This document shows, in pieces, positions 45,795-53,494 of a stretch of DNA of 64,000 nucleotides (its first letter is position 1; the number at the start of each line of letters is the position of its first letter). The notes below the pieces were generated by a model that was not told the origin of the DNA, did no database searches, and saw only the letters and a list, made by a program, of their open reading frames with translations. The position numbers and the translations under genes are program-made. This stretch comes from Blastococcus sp. VKM Ac-2987. Lineage in GTDB: Bacteria; Actinomycetota; Actinomycetes; Mycobacteriales; Geodermatophilaceae. The stretch is from assembly GCF_026967805.1 (NCBI RefSeq), contig NZ_JAPVBG010000001.1, forward strand, positions 1,240,047-1,304,046. Reading direction: 5' to 3'.

Positions 45795-46220
45795 ATGGGC
45801 GGCGTGCTCACCGGTTTCAAGGAGTTCCTGTTCCGCGGCAACGTCGTCGATCTCGCCATCGCGGTGGTGATCGGCGCGGCGTTCACCGACGTGGTCAACG
45901 CCTTCGCCGAGTCGTTCCTCACCCCGCTCATCGGCCTGGCCGGTGGCGGGGGCGAGCTGGGCGGGACCGTGCAGGTGGACGGTCAGACCTTCAGCTGGGG
46001 CGCCTTCGTCAGCCAGGTGATCACCTTCGTCCTGACCGCGGCGATCCTCTACTTCGTCGTCGTGCTGCCGGTGCGCCGGCTGTTCGACCGCCGCGCGCGC
46101 GGCGAGGAGCCCGGCCCGGTCGGCCCCACGGAGCTCGAGATGCTCGTCGAGATCCGCGACCTGCTGCGCGCCCAGCAGGGCCTGGGACCGGCGGCCCCGA
46201 CCCGCCCGCCGGCGCCCTGA
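45795..46220 (+). CDS. mscL: Large-conductance mechanosensitive channel
   Basis: 141 residues. The N-terminal amphipathic helix and TM1 FKEFLFRGNVVDLAIAVVIGAAF, the periplasmic loop, TM2 FVLTAAILYFVVVLPVRRLFDRR and the cytoplasmic bundle match MscL. It opens under membrane tension to save cells from hypo-osmotic burst. The TM1 pore region GNVVDLAIAVVIGAAF is typical. The periplasmic loop is Gly-rich. ATG 45795 starts at MGGVLTGFKEF. It ends 7 bases before the stop of the convergent YbaK-like gene. Confidence 0.95.
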   Translation: MGGVLTGFKEFLFRGNVVDLAIAVVIGAAFTDVVNAFAESFLTPLIGLAGGGGELGGTVQVDGQTFSWGAFVSQVITFVLTAAILYFVVVLPVRRLFDRRARGEEPGPVGPTELEMLVEIRDLLRAQQGLGPAAPTRPPAP

Positions 46221-46227
46221 ACCGGGC

Positions 46228-46917
46228 TCAGTCGCTGCCCCAGTGCGGCGGCCGGTCCTCGAGGTAGCGCCGGTCGTCGTCGGAGACGTCGGACGGGCGC
46301 TCACCCCAGCCGACGTCGCTCTCGTCGGGCGCCCGCTCGCGCGGCGGCAGCACGGGTGCGGGGGGCGGGGCGGCGGGCAGTGGCTGGCCGAGCCCCGCCA
46401 GCACCACCGCGCCGGGGAGCGCGGCCAGCAGCGCCCCGGGCACTGCGAGCTTGCCGCCCCGGGTGCCCGAACCGACGACCACCAGCTCCGCCTCGGCGAC
46501 GGCGGGGTCGACCAGCACCGGCCAGGCCGCGGGCAGGCCCACCGGGGTGATGCCGCCGTAGGCCATGCCGCTCTCCGCCACGGCGACGTCCTGGGGGGCG
46601 AAGGATGCCTTCCGCGCGCCGAGGTGCCGGCGCACCAGCCCGTTGACGTCGGCGCGGGTGGTGGCCAGCACCACGCAGGCGGCCAGCGTGGTCTCCCCGC
46701 CGCGCCGCGAGGCGACGACGACGCAGTTGGCGGAGGCGGCCAGCGGCACGTCGTAGGCCTCGGAGAACGCCGCCGTGTCGGCGAGGTCCTCGGCGATCTC
46801 GGCCACCCACGCGGCACCGGGCAGCCCCGGCAGTGCGGCGGCGACCGGCGGGGCCAGCAGGTCGGGCCGCTCGACGGCCGGCAACCAGTCGAGCGAGCCG
46901 AGGACGGGGGCGTTCAT
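46228..46917 (-). CDS. YbaK/EbsC-type aminoacyl-tRNA deacylase domain protein
   Basis: 229 residues. Residues about 30-185 follow the YbaK/ProX fold: ASANCVVVASRRGGETTLAACVVLATTRADVNG, the lysine in GARKASFAPQDV, the GGITPVGLP loop and VVGSGTRGGKLAVPG. Members deacylate mischarged tRNAs, but the substrate of this actinobacterial subtype is unknown. A Pro-rich linker and an acidic tail (DRRYLEDRPPHWGSD) follow. ATG 46917 is 138 bases from the divergent VOC gene. Confidence 0.85.
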   Translation of the reverse strand: MNAPVLGSLDWLPAVERPDLLAPPVAAALPGLPGAAWVAEIAEDLADTAAFSEAYDVPLAASANCVVVASRRGGETTLAACVVLATTRADVNGLVRRHLGARKASFAPQDVAVAESGMAYGGITPVGLPAAWPVLVDPAVAEAELVVVGSGTRGGKLAVPGALLAALPGAVVLAGLGQPLPAAPPPAPVLPPRERAPDESDVGWGERPSDVSDDDRRYLEDRPPHWGSD

Positions 46918-47055
46918 CGGGCGGCGGGGAGGGACGGCACGGCTCGATCCTCGGCCACCGGGGCCCACCGGCGCAGCGCGGGGTGGCGGTATCGCTGCGC
47001 CCGCCGTCCGGGCTCCGGCTGTCCGCCGCCGTCCCGGAGCGCCAGGATGGAGACC

Positions 47056-47415
47056 ATGATCGGTCAGCTGCACTCCGTCGTGATCGACGCACCCGACCCG
47101 TACGCGCTCGCCGGCTTCTACGCCGACCTGCTGGGCATGGAGGTGAGCAAGGGCGGGCCCGGCGACGACTGGGTCGTCCTCACCGGCGCCGGGTACCGCA
47201 TCGCCTTCCAGCAGGCGCCGGACCTGCGGCCCCCCGCCTGGCCGGACCCGGAGCGCCCCCAGCAGTTCCACCTCGACATCCGGGTCGCCGACGTCGAGGA
47301 GGCCGAGCCGAAGGCGCTCGCGATCGGCGCCCGGAAGCTGCCCGGTGGCGGTGGCGACTTCCGGGTCTACGCCGACCCGGTGGGCCACCCCTTCTGCCTG
47401 GTGTGGGACGCGTGA
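47056..47415 (+). CDS. VOC family protein
   Basis: 119 residues with two VOC modules: IGQLHSVVIDAPDPYALAGFYADLLG with a first-module His, and FHLDIRVADVEEAEPKAL ending DPVGHPFCLVW. This is the common small actinobacterial glyoxalase-like type of unknown substrate. GGAG lies just before ATG 47056, while ATG 47047 would add MET. Its stop overlaps the thioesterase start as GTGA, so both are made together. Confidence 0.88.
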   Translation: MIGQLHSVVIDAPDPYALAGFYADLLGMEVSKGGPGDDWVVLTGAGYRIAFQQAPDLRPPAWPDPERPQQFHLDIRVADVEEAEPKALAIGARKLPGGGGDFRVYADPVGHPFCLVWDA

Positions 47416-47825
47416 GCGAGCAGCAACCGGTGGACCTCACGGTCGCCAGCCCCTTCGTGGCGGCGATGAAGTTCACCGTCACCGAGCGCAGCGGCACCCG
47501 CGTGGCCGGGCACGTCGACCTCGGCCCCGACCAGCACACCCCGTGGGGCGTGGTGCACGGCGGCGTCTACTGCTCGGTGGTCGAGTCCGCCGCCAGCATC
47601 GGCGCCAGCACGGCGGTGCGGGAGCAGGGGCAGTTCTCCGTCGGCGTCAACAACAACACCGACTTCATCCGCTCGACGACCAGCGGCCGGGTCGACGTCG
47701 TCGCCGAGCCGGTCCAGCAGGGGCGGACCCAGCAGCTGTGGCAGGTGCTGCTCACCCGCGCCGAGGACGGCAAGCTGGTGGCGCGCGGCCAGGTGCGGCT
47801 GCAGAACGTCCCGCTGCCGGGTTAG
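47412..47825 (+). CDS. PaaI-type hotdog thioesterase
   Basis: 137 residues of hotdog fold. The catalytic-helix phrase TPWGVVHGGVYCSVVESAASI and the strand QFSVGVNNNTDFIRSTTSG are typical of the PaaI/YbgC-like group that hydrolyses aromatic or small acyl-CoAs. The nucleophile position in HGGVYCSVVES is Glu, as in the Asp/Glu class. It is coupled to the VOC gene by a GTGA overlap, and its TAG overlaps the stop of the convergent gene by 4 bases. Confidence 0.9.
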   Translation: MSEQQPVDLTVASPFVAAMKFTVTERSGTRVAGHVDLGPDQHTPWGVVHGGVYCSVVESAASIGASTAVREQGQFSVGVNNNTDFIRSTTSGRVDVVAEPVQQGRTQQLWQVLLTRAEDGKLVARGQVRLQNVPLPG

Positions 47826-48736
47826 CCGAGCACCGCCGGGTCGAGCACGACCGAGAAGAGCGCGCGCGGGTCCTGGAGCGTCGCGGGTGGCCGGGCGGCC
47901 GCCCGCGGCACCACCCGGTCCCAGCGGGCGGTCCGCCGGTGCGGCAGCAGCTCCCGGCCCTGGAACCGGTACTCCCCCACCACCTCGCCGACCAGCAGCC
48001 CGGCGCCGTGCTCGATCGGCAACCCCACCGGGTCGCCGGGTGCCATCTCGTCGAGGAAGGCCGAGAGCTGGCGCAGGTCCTTGGCCGGGCGGCGGCCGGA
48101 GATCTCCCTGGCCAGGGCGCGGAGCTCGACGGGATCCAGCCCGGTCGCGTCGACGTCGATGCCCGACTGGGTGCCGAGCCCGATGACCCCGGCCGCCAGG
48201 CAGGCGCCCAGCTCGCCGTGCGCCCGCGGCCGCACCACCCACACCCGCACGCCCTCGGGCTCGGGGGCCGGTGGCAGGTCGTCCGGGCCCGGCCAGAGGT
48301 AGGGCAGGTCGTCGGGCTCGGGGCCGAACCGCTCGGTGAACCGGCCGCGGTAGAAGTCGGGGTCCTTGGCGACCAGGTTCGAGCGGTGCGAGAGGTGCAG
48401 CGCCTCGTTGCCGATCCAGGACGGAAGGAGGCCGGCGGCTGCCAGCTCGGCCTGCGGCACCCCGACGACGTCCGGCGCGAACTCACCGATCAGCGTCTCG
48501 GTGCTGTCGGCGAAGCCGCGCTCGCGCCAGGCCCGCACCATGGCCAGCCCGTAGCTCACCAGCGCCGCCGTCCGGCCGCGCCACATGGTGACGGCGGGGT
48601 GGCTGGCCCAGCCGTAGTCGGGCAGCTCCAGCGCCCGGAGGATCTGGAGGGTCTCCACCCGCTGCTTGCCCAGGCGCGGGGAGTCGAGCAGCCGCGCGCT
48701 CTCCTCGAAGTCGGGCACGGGCACGAAGGTCTGCAT
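47822..48736 (-). CDS. DenV-like pyrimidine-dimer glycosylase family (MSMEG_6728 type) with extra C-terminal domain
   Basis: 304 residues. Residues about 1-150 resemble the T4 endonuclease V (Pyr_excise) relatives called MSMEG_6728 family: FVPVPDFEESARLLDSPRLGKQRVETLQILRAL, HPAVTMWRGR, then SWIGNEALHLSHRSNLVAKDP. From about 165 a second domain appears (VRVWVVRPRAHGELG...GVIGLGTQSGID, DPVGLPIEHGAGLLVGEVVGEY) that resembles PUA/EVE-like modules of Mrr/McrB-type restriction proteins. A UV-lesion or modified-base DNA enzyme is plausible, but catalytic residues cannot be assigned with certainty. It converges with the thioesterase. Confidence 0.7.
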   Translation of the reverse strand: MQTFVPVPDFEESARLLDSPRLGKQRVETLQILRALELPDYGWASHPAVTMWRGRTAALVSYGLAMVRAWRERGFADSTETLIGEFAPDVVGVPQAELAAAGLLPSWIGNEALHLSHRSNLVAKDPDFYRGRFTERFGPEPDDLPYLWPGPDDLPPAPEPEGVRVWVVRPRAHGELGACLAAGVIGLGTQSGIDVDATGLDPVELRALAREISGRRPAKDLRQLSAFLDEMAPGDPVGLPIEHGAGLLVGEVVGEYRFQGRELLPHRRTARWDRVVPRAAARPPATLQDPRALFSVVLDPAVLG

Positions 48737-48767
48737 CGCGGGCGTTCCTGCCCCTGCGGGGACCGGG

Positions 48768-49067
48768 TCAACCGCCGAGCGCCCGCAGCGCCGCCTCCCA
48801 GCGGGCCTGCCGGGCCTCGTCGTCCTGGTCCCACCAGGCCGGTCCGCGCTCGCCCAGGCCGGTCTTGGCCAGCTGCACGCGCGCCCGGGCAGCGGCCACC
48901 GCGTCGTCGTCGCCCCGGCTGGTCCGGACGGCGGAGCGGGCGACCCCGAGGTGGTGCAGCAGCCGGGCGCGGACGTCGTCCGGCAGGGCCGGGTCGGCGG
49001 TCCGCCACCGCCGGCCGTCGACGACGATCCAGCGGCCGTCGTCGGTGCGCTCGACCTCCCGGGTCAT
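48768..49067 (-). CDS. Small conserved actinobacterial protein
   Basis: 99 residues beginning TREVERTDDGRWIVVDGRRWR, then an Ala/Arg-rich helix DDAVAAARARVQLAKTGLGERGPAWWD. Relatives are often mislabelled as biopolymer transporter Tol; nothing in the sequence supports transport. ATG 49067 overlaps the sirtuin stop (ATGA), so both are translated together. Function unknown; it may assist or be a substrate of the deacetylase. Confidence 0.75.
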   Translation of the reverse strand: MTREVERTDDGRWIVVDGRRWRTADPALPDDVRARLLHHLGVARSAVRTSRGDDDAVAAARARVQLAKTGLGERGPAWWDQDDEARQARWEAALRALGG

Positions 49068-49909
49068 GCCAGCCGGCGGGTCAGCTCGGGCAGGACGACG
49101 CCCAGCGGGGCGTCGACCTTGAGCGAAGCCTTCCCATCGCCGCGGGTCGGCCCGGAGTTGACGATGGCGACCGGGATGCCGCGCTTGGCGGCGTGGATGA
49201 CGAACCGGTAGCCGCTCATCACGGTCAACGACGAGCCGAGCACCAGCAGTGCCCGGGCGTCGTCGACCAGCGCGAAGCAGGCGTCGACGCGGTCCCGCGG
49301 CACGGTCTCCCCGAAGAAGACGACGTCGGGCTTGAGCGGGCCGCCGCCGCACGCCAGGCAGCCGACCATCACGAACCCGTCGAGCGCCTCCTCGGGCAGC
49401 TCGACGTCGCCGTCGGGGTTGACCTCGTCGGTCGGCTCGGGCCGGAAGCCGGGGTTGACCGCCCGCAGCCGCACGTCGAGGGCGGCACGTGCGGCGACGT
49501 CGCCGCAGGCGAGGCAGACGGTGCGGTCCAGCCCGCCGTGCAGCTCCAGGACGTCGCGCGCTCCGCCGGCCTGGTGCAGCCCGTCGACGTTCTGGGTGAT
49601 CACCGCCGCCACCGCGCCGGCCTGCTGCAGGGCGGCGACGGCCCGGTGGCCGGCGTTCGGCCGGGCCTCGGCGATCTGCCACCAGCCCACGAAGCTGCGC
49701 GCCCAGTAGCGGTGCCGGCCGCGGGGGTCGCGGGTGAAGGTCTGGTAGGTCATCGGGGTGTGCCGGCGCAGCGACCCGGTGGCGCCCCGGTAGTCCGGGA
49801 TGCCGGAATCGGTGGACAGCCCGGCGCCGGAGAGGACGAGCGCGCCGCCGTCGCCGAGCAGGCCGGCGAGCTCGGAGAGGCCCTCGACGGGAGAGGTCGC
49901 TACGGTCAC
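49064..49909 (-). CDS. NAD-dependent protein deacetylase (sirtuin)
   Basis: 281 residues, Sir2 family. NAD-binding GAGLSTDSGIPDYRG, QNVDGLHQAGG and the catalytic LHGG are present, with a zinc site from two CLACG knuckles (about 130 and 185). The family removes acetyl or longer acyl groups from lysines, for example on acyl-CoA synthetases. The class-specific region shows LKPDVVFFGE and LGSSLTVMSGYRF. GTG 49909 is chosen for length and family start. It is divergent from the ion-channel gene with a 124-base gap. Confidence 0.93.
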   Translation of the reverse strand: MTVATSPVEGLSELAGLLGDGGALVLSGAGLSTDSGIPDYRGATGSLRRHTPMTYQTFTRDPRGRHRYWARSFVGWWQIAEARPNAGHRAVAALQQAGAVAAVITQNVDGLHQAGGARDVLELHGGLDRTVCLACGDVAARAALDVRLRAVNPGFRPEPTDEVNPDGDVELPEEALDGFVMVGCLACGGGPLKPDVVFFGETVPRDRVDACFALVDDARALLVLGSSLTVMSGYRFVIHAAKRGIPVAIVNSGPTRGDGKASLKVDAPLGVVLPELTRRLA

Positions 49910-50033
49910 TCCGCCATCGTCCCTGCCGAGCTGCGGATCCGCCGCCGCCCCGACCGAGGAGGCCGACCGTCGTCCGCACGCCGTTCGCCCGGACCACCCA
50001 CCGCCACGCACGCGCACGCCGCCGGGGCATCGC

Positions 50034-51047
50034 GTGACCGGGTGGTGGTGGGACGTCCTGGGCCTGGCGATCGTGGCCTTCGCGGTGGTCGACGAGGGGC
50101 GGACGACGCTGGCGGTGGCCAGCGGGCCCGGCCCGCTCACCCGGCTGATCACCGACGGCGTGTGGCGGCTGGCCCGGCGGCCGGCCGTGGCGGACGCGGC
50201 GCCGGTGCGCTTCGTGGGTGGCCCGGGGGTCATCGTCATCGCGGTGACCGTCAGTGCGTGGTTCGCCCTGCTCTGGCTGGGCTGGTCGCTGGTCTTCTTC
50301 GGCGACGACGAGGCGGTCGTCGGCTCCTCGAGCGGCGCCCCGGCCACGGCCTGGGAGCGGTTCTACTTCGCCGGGTACAGCGTCGTCACGCTGGGCAACG
50401 GCGGCTACCAGCCGACCGGGGCCGGCTCCCAGCTGGCCACCGTCGGCGCCGCGCTCAGCGGGATGCTGCTCATCACCCTCGGGGTCTCCTACCTGACCTC
50501 GGTGATCTCCGCGGTGGTCGGCAAGCGCAGCTTCGCCTCGCAGGTGACCGGCTTCGGGAGCACCGGCGCCGAGGTGGCGGCCGGCCTGGCGGTGCCCGGC
50601 ACGGCCTACCCGGCGGTCGTGTCCCTGTCGTCGCTGTCCTCGACCCTGACGACGCTGGCCCAGCAGCACCGGGCCTACCCGCTGCTGCACGCCTACCGCC
50701 CGCGGGCAGCGCAGCTCGGCACCGCCCCGGCGGTCGCGGTGCTGCTCGACGCGACCCTGGTGCTGTCCTCGTCGGCCGATTCGGCCGAGCGGCTCCCGGC
50801 CGGGCTGCGCCGATCGATCGTCTCCGCCGTGCAGCAGTACGTCACGCACGCCCCCACGACCGGGGGCGACCGCGCCCCGGCGGCGCCGGCGCTGGACCCC
50901 GCGGAGATCGCCCGGGCCGGGCTGCGGGCCGACCCGGCGGAGCTCGCCGCGCTGACCGCGGAGTACGCCGAGGTGCGCGACGAGCTCTCCCGGCGGATCG
51001 GGGCGGCCGGCTACGGGTGGCCCGGGGACGACCGCCCGCCGTCCTGA
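50034..51047 (+). CDS. Potassium-channel-like two-pore-helix membrane protein
   Basis: 337 residues. Helices are at about 3-22, 62-85 and 128-150, with a pore loop between the last two: FAGYSVVTLGNGGY, where TLGNGG replaces the standard TVGYG filter. A soluble C-terminal part (about 160-337) has no clear RCK/TrkA signature. The family is the actinobacterial lone ion-channel type; ion selectivity is uncertain because of the altered filter. The frame is open back to 49800 but that part overlaps the sirtuin gene; GTG 50034 gives VTGWWWDVLGL as the start. Confidence 0.8.
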   Translation: MTGWWWDVLGLAIVAFAVVDEGRTTLAVASGPGPLTRLITDGVWRLARRPAVADAAPVRFVGGPGVIVIAVTVSAWFALLWLGWSLVFFGDDEAVVGSSSGAPATAWERFYFAGYSVVTLGNGGYQPTGAGSQLATVGAALSGMLLITLGVSYLTSVISAVVGKRSFASQVTGFGSTGAEVAAGLAVPGTAYPAVVSLSSLSSTLTTLAQQHRAYPLLHAYRPRAAQLGTAPAVAVLLDATLVLSSSADSAERLPAGLRRSIVSAVQQYVTHAPTTGGDRAPAAPALDPAEIARAGLRADPAELAALTAEYAEVRDELSRRIGAAGYGWPGDDRPPS

Positions 51048-51068
51048 CCGCCGGTCGGGACCGGCTGC

Positions 51069-51524
51069 TCAGCCGGTGGTGACCGCCTGCTCCAGCCGGG
51101 TCAGCATCGCGTCCTGCATGCGCGCCAGGCCCTTGGGGGCGAAGGTGCGCTCGAAGAAGCCGCCGATGCCGGTGGCGCCGGTCCAGGTGGTGCGCGCCCG
51201 CACCGTGCTGAGCCCGGCGTCGGCGGCCGCGACGGTCCAGGTGGTCACCATGCTGGAGTTGGTGTCGGTCTCCACGAGCGCCCCGTCCGGGGTCTCGGTG
51301 ACGACGACGTCCTGCTCGCGCACCCGCTTCGAGGTGGCCTGCAGCCGCCAGTGCACCTTGGTGCCGGCGCCTTGCCCGCCGGCGTCCACGCGGTACTCGC
51401 TGTACTGCTCGGGGAGCACCTGCGGCCGGGTGACGGCGTAGTCGGCGAGCGCGGCGCGCACGACGTCCGCCGGTGCCCGCAGGACTCTTTCGGTGGTGGC
51501 GACGACCTGACCCATGGCGCCCAT
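51069..51524 (-). CDS. SRPBCC (START-like) domain protein
   Basis: 151 residues of the polyketide-cyclase/SRPBCC type: ATTERVLRAPADVVRAALADYA at the start, then GTKVHWRLQATSKRVREQDV and a C-terminal helix GFFERTFAPKGLARMQDAMLTRLEQA. The fold binds hydrophobic ligands, and the substrate is unknown. GGAGGG lies before ATG 51524; ATG 51515 is possible. It is 20 bases downstream of the small membrane-protein gene and may share its transcript. Confidence 0.88.
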   Translation of the reverse strand: MGAMGQVVATTERVLRAPADVVRAALADYAVTRPQVLPEQYSEYRVDAGGQGAGTKVHWRLQATSKRVREQDVVVTETPDGALVETDTNSSMVTTWTVAAADAGLSTVRARTTWTGATGIGGFFERTFAPKGLARMQDAMLTRLEQAVTTG

Positions 51525-51544
51525 CCTGCCCTCCGGCGGATCGG

Positions 51545-51910
51545 CTACGCCTGCCCCTCCTCGTTGTTGAGGTAGGAGCAGCGGAACCGGGCGCCGGCCA
51601 TCGCCTCGGTGAAGCGCGCCTCCCACAGCGGGTCGTCCGCCGGGATCTCGTCGAACACCCGCTCCTCGAGCACCTCCGGGTGCCCGTCGGGCCCGGGGCA
51701 GCTGCGGCGCAGCAGCACCCGGGTCACGCCGTCGACCTCGTCGTGCGCGGCGCTCCAGCGGGCTGCGGCGACGGCCCGCTCCCGCCACACCCGCTCGCGC
51801 GCGGGCAGCGCGCGTCCCGCGGGCTGCGGCACCGAGACGGCCCAGACGACGATCCCGGTCAGCAGCAGGAGCAGCAGCACAGCCGCCAGGACGCCGACCA
51901 TGCCCAGCAC
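51545..51910 (-). CDS. Small membrane-anchored protein of unknown function
   Basis: 121 residues: one N-terminal helix (about 3-27, GVLAAVLLLLLLTGIVVWAV), then a charged extracytoplasmic or cytoplasmic part with two Cys (RRSCPG and FRCSYL) and an acidic VLEERVFDEIPADDPLWE. No family recognised. GTG 51910. It lies between the LuxR regulator and the SRPBCC gene, all on the minus strand. Confidence 0.65.
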   Translation of the reverse strand: MLGMVGVLAAVLLLLLLTGIVVWAVSVPQPAGRALPARERVWRERAVAAARWSAAHDEVDGVTRVLLRRSCPGPDGHPEVLEERVFDEIPADDPLWEARFTEAMAGARFRCSYLNNEEGQA

Positions 51911-51946
51911 GGTAACCCCGCCGGGCCCGATCGGCGGGGCTCCGGG

Positions 51947-52642
51947 TCAGACCTCGACGGGAGCGGCGGTCAGGGCGTGCGCGCCGCAGGTGCAGCCGTT
52001 GCGGGCCGACAGGACCATCGAGACCGCGTGCGCCCGGTCGCGGGCGCCCAGCTTGCGCAGGATCGCCTTGACGTGGGACTTCACGGTGTCCTCGGAGATG
52101 AAGAGGTTCTCGCCGATCTTCCGGTTCGACTGGCCGAGGATCAGCTCGTCGAGGACGTCGGACTCGCGGCGGGTCAGCGGGACCTCGGGGGTCAGCTCGC
52201 GGCCCACCGGCGCGCCGCCGCCCTCGACCCGGCGGATCTGCGGGTCGACGACGATCCGCCCGGCGCGGGCGGCCAGGACGGCCCAGCCCAGCAGGGTGGC
52301 GGAGGTGTTCATCAGCAGGTAGCCGCGGATGCCGGCGGCCAGCGCCTCGTTGACCACGGCGGGGTCCTCGGAGGTGGCGACCGCCACGATCGCCGTCCGC
52401 GGGAAGCGACGGCGCAGGTCGCGGACTGCGTTCAGCGTGGCGCCGCGCCCGGAGCCGAGCTCGACGACCACGGCGTCGGGACGGGCGGACTCGGCCAGCG
52501 GCACCGCGCGTCGGGTCTCCCCGGCGGCGCCGACGGCCTGCATGCCGGCGGTCTCGTCGATCATGCCGACGAGGCCGCGACGCAGGACCGGGGCGTCGGC
52601 GAGGACGAGGACTCGGGTGACGCCCGTGCTGGGGATGGACAC
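51947..52642 (-). CDS. LuxR/NarL-type regulator with degenerate receiver domain
   Basis: 231 residues. The C-terminal LuxR helix-turn-helix (about 155-220) is canonical: PLTRRESDVLDELILGQSNRKIGENLFISEDTVKSHVKAILRKLGA. The N-terminal receiver (about 9-125) has lost the chemistry: the phospho-Asp position in AVVVELGSG is Glu (E61), and the conserved Lys in GYLLMN is Met. It is therefore likely an atypical response regulator not switched by a histidine kinase. The tail has a CTCGAH Cys pair. GTG 52642 with GGAG upstream is preferred; ATG 52684 is possible. It is divergent from the cstR-like gene. Confidence 0.88.
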   Translation of the reverse strand: MSIPSTGVTRVLVLADAPVLRRGLVGMIDETAGMQAVGAAGETRRAVPLAESARPDAVVVELGSGRGATLNAVRDLRRRFPRTAIVAVATSEDPAVVNEALAAGIRGYLLMNTSATLLGWAVLAARAGRIVVDPQIRRVEGGGAPVGRELTPEVPLTRRESDVLDELILGQSNRKIGENLFISEDTVKSHVKAILRKLGARDRAHAVSMVLSARNGCTCGAHALTAAPVEV

Positions 52643-52790
52643 GCTGGTGGCTCCGCTCACGTTCGGTGACGACCTGACCTGCATTCCATCGACCGGGTGA
52701 ACCCACTGCTTGAGCAGCACTTTCCGCGGAATCCCACCGGCGGTCGGAGTGCCGCCGCCGCAGGTGTGCGGGTGGGCACCGACCCGCAGG

Positions 52791-52826
52791 TTGCGGATAC
52801 CCCCTGGGGTATCCATACTCGGGTCG
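52791..52826 (+). promoter_or_regulatory. Promoter with CsoR/CstR operator; probably leaderless
   Basis: TTGCGG (52791-52796) and CATACT (52814-52819) are spaced 17 bases. Between them lies GGATACCCC-CT-GGGGTATCC (52795-52814), a perfect 9-base-arm palindrome of the type bound by CsoR-family repressors. Transcription would start about 7 bases after the -10, at the GTG start codon itself (52826). Confidence 0.75.
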
Positions 52827-53092
52827 TGGACATCCCGCAGGGCGAGCTGACCGACGTCGTCAAGCGCCTCAAGCGCGTCGAGGGCCAGATCGGCGGCATC
52901 GTGAAGATGATCGAGGACGGCCGGGACTGCTCCGCCGTGGTCACCCAGCTGGCCGCGGCATCGAAGGCGCTGAGCAAGGCCGGGTTCGCCGTCGTCTCCA
53001 CCGGGATGCGCTACTGCTCGACCAACGAGGACGCCGAGACCCGCGAGATCGACCTCCGCGAGTTCGAGCGCCTCTTCCTCTCCCTGGCCTGA
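52826..53092 (+). CDS. cstR: CsoR-family repressor, persulfide-sensing CstR type
   Basis: 88 residues, all-helical CsoR/RcnR family: DVVKRLKRVEGQIGGIVKMIEDGRDC and a second Cys in STGMRYCST. Copper CsoR uses Cys-His-Cys; here C35 and C64 are kept, but the His position four residues before the second Cys is Gly60. This is the two-Cys arrangement of CstR, which senses per/polysulfides through a Cys-Cys link. The genes that follow (rhodanese, persulfide dioxygenase fusion, TauE) match CstR operons. GTG 52826 coincides with the predicted transcription start. The frame is open further upstream but would cross its own operator. Confidence 0.88.
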   Translation: MDIPQGELTDVVKRLKRVEGQIGGIVKMIEDGRDCSAVVTQLAAASKALSKAGFAVVSTGMRYCSTNEDAETREIDLREFERLFLSLA

Positions 53093-53119
53093 CCCTCCCA
53101 CCGACGCTCGGAGCACACC

Positions 53120-53425
53120 GTGAACGCAGAGGTACCCCAGCTCACCCCCGCCCAGGTCGCCGACCGCACCGACGCCGTCGTCCTCGACGTCCGCGAGGCC
53201 GCCGAGCTCACCGAGGGCCGCATCGCCGGCAGCGTCCACATCCCGCTCGGGCAGCTGCCCGCCCGCGCCGCCGAGCTCGACCGCGGCCGCCCGGTCGTCA
53301 CGGTCTGCCGGAGCGGCGGGCGCAGCTCCCGGGCGGCGCGGTTCCTCGCCGACCAGGGCTACGAGGTGGCCGACCTCGCCGGCGGCATGACCGCGTGGGT
53401 CGCCGAGGGCCGTCCGACCGCCTGA
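53120..53425 (+). CDS. Single-domain rhodanese
   Basis: 101 residues. Rhodanese fold with VVLDVREAAELTEGRIAGSVHIPL and the active loop VCRSGGRSSRAA (catalytic Cys in CRSGGRS). It moves sulfane sulfur between thiols. ATG or GTG 53120 lies 27 bases after the cstR stop, so it is the second gene of the persulfide operon. It probably hands sulfur to or from the following dioxygenase. Confidence 0.93.
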   Translation: MNAEVPQLTPAQVADRTDAVVLDVREAAELTEGRIAGSVHIPLGQLPARAAELDRGRPVVTVCRSGGRSSRAARFLADQGYEVADLAGGMTAWVAEGRPTA

Positions 53426-53456
53426 CCGACGTCCATTTTCACTGATAGATACCCCT

Positions 53457-53484
53457 ACCCTGTACCGTACCCTGTACCGTACCG
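53457..53484 (+). promoter_or_regulatory. Tandem 12-base repeat before the persulfide dioxygenase
   Basis: ACCCTGTACCGT occurs twice head to tail (53457-53468, 53469-53480) followed by ACCG, right before GAGGAG and the ATG. Just upstream is GATACCCC (half of the CstR-type operator) in a short AT-rich patch. It may be an internal promoter or operator. Confidence 0.45.
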
Positions 53485-53494
53485 AGGAGCGTTC

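Noticed and set aside
48768-49067. Biopolymer transporter Tol label for the 99-residue protein
   Set aside because: No membrane segment or Tol-type repeat; the name is a propagated misannotation in this family.
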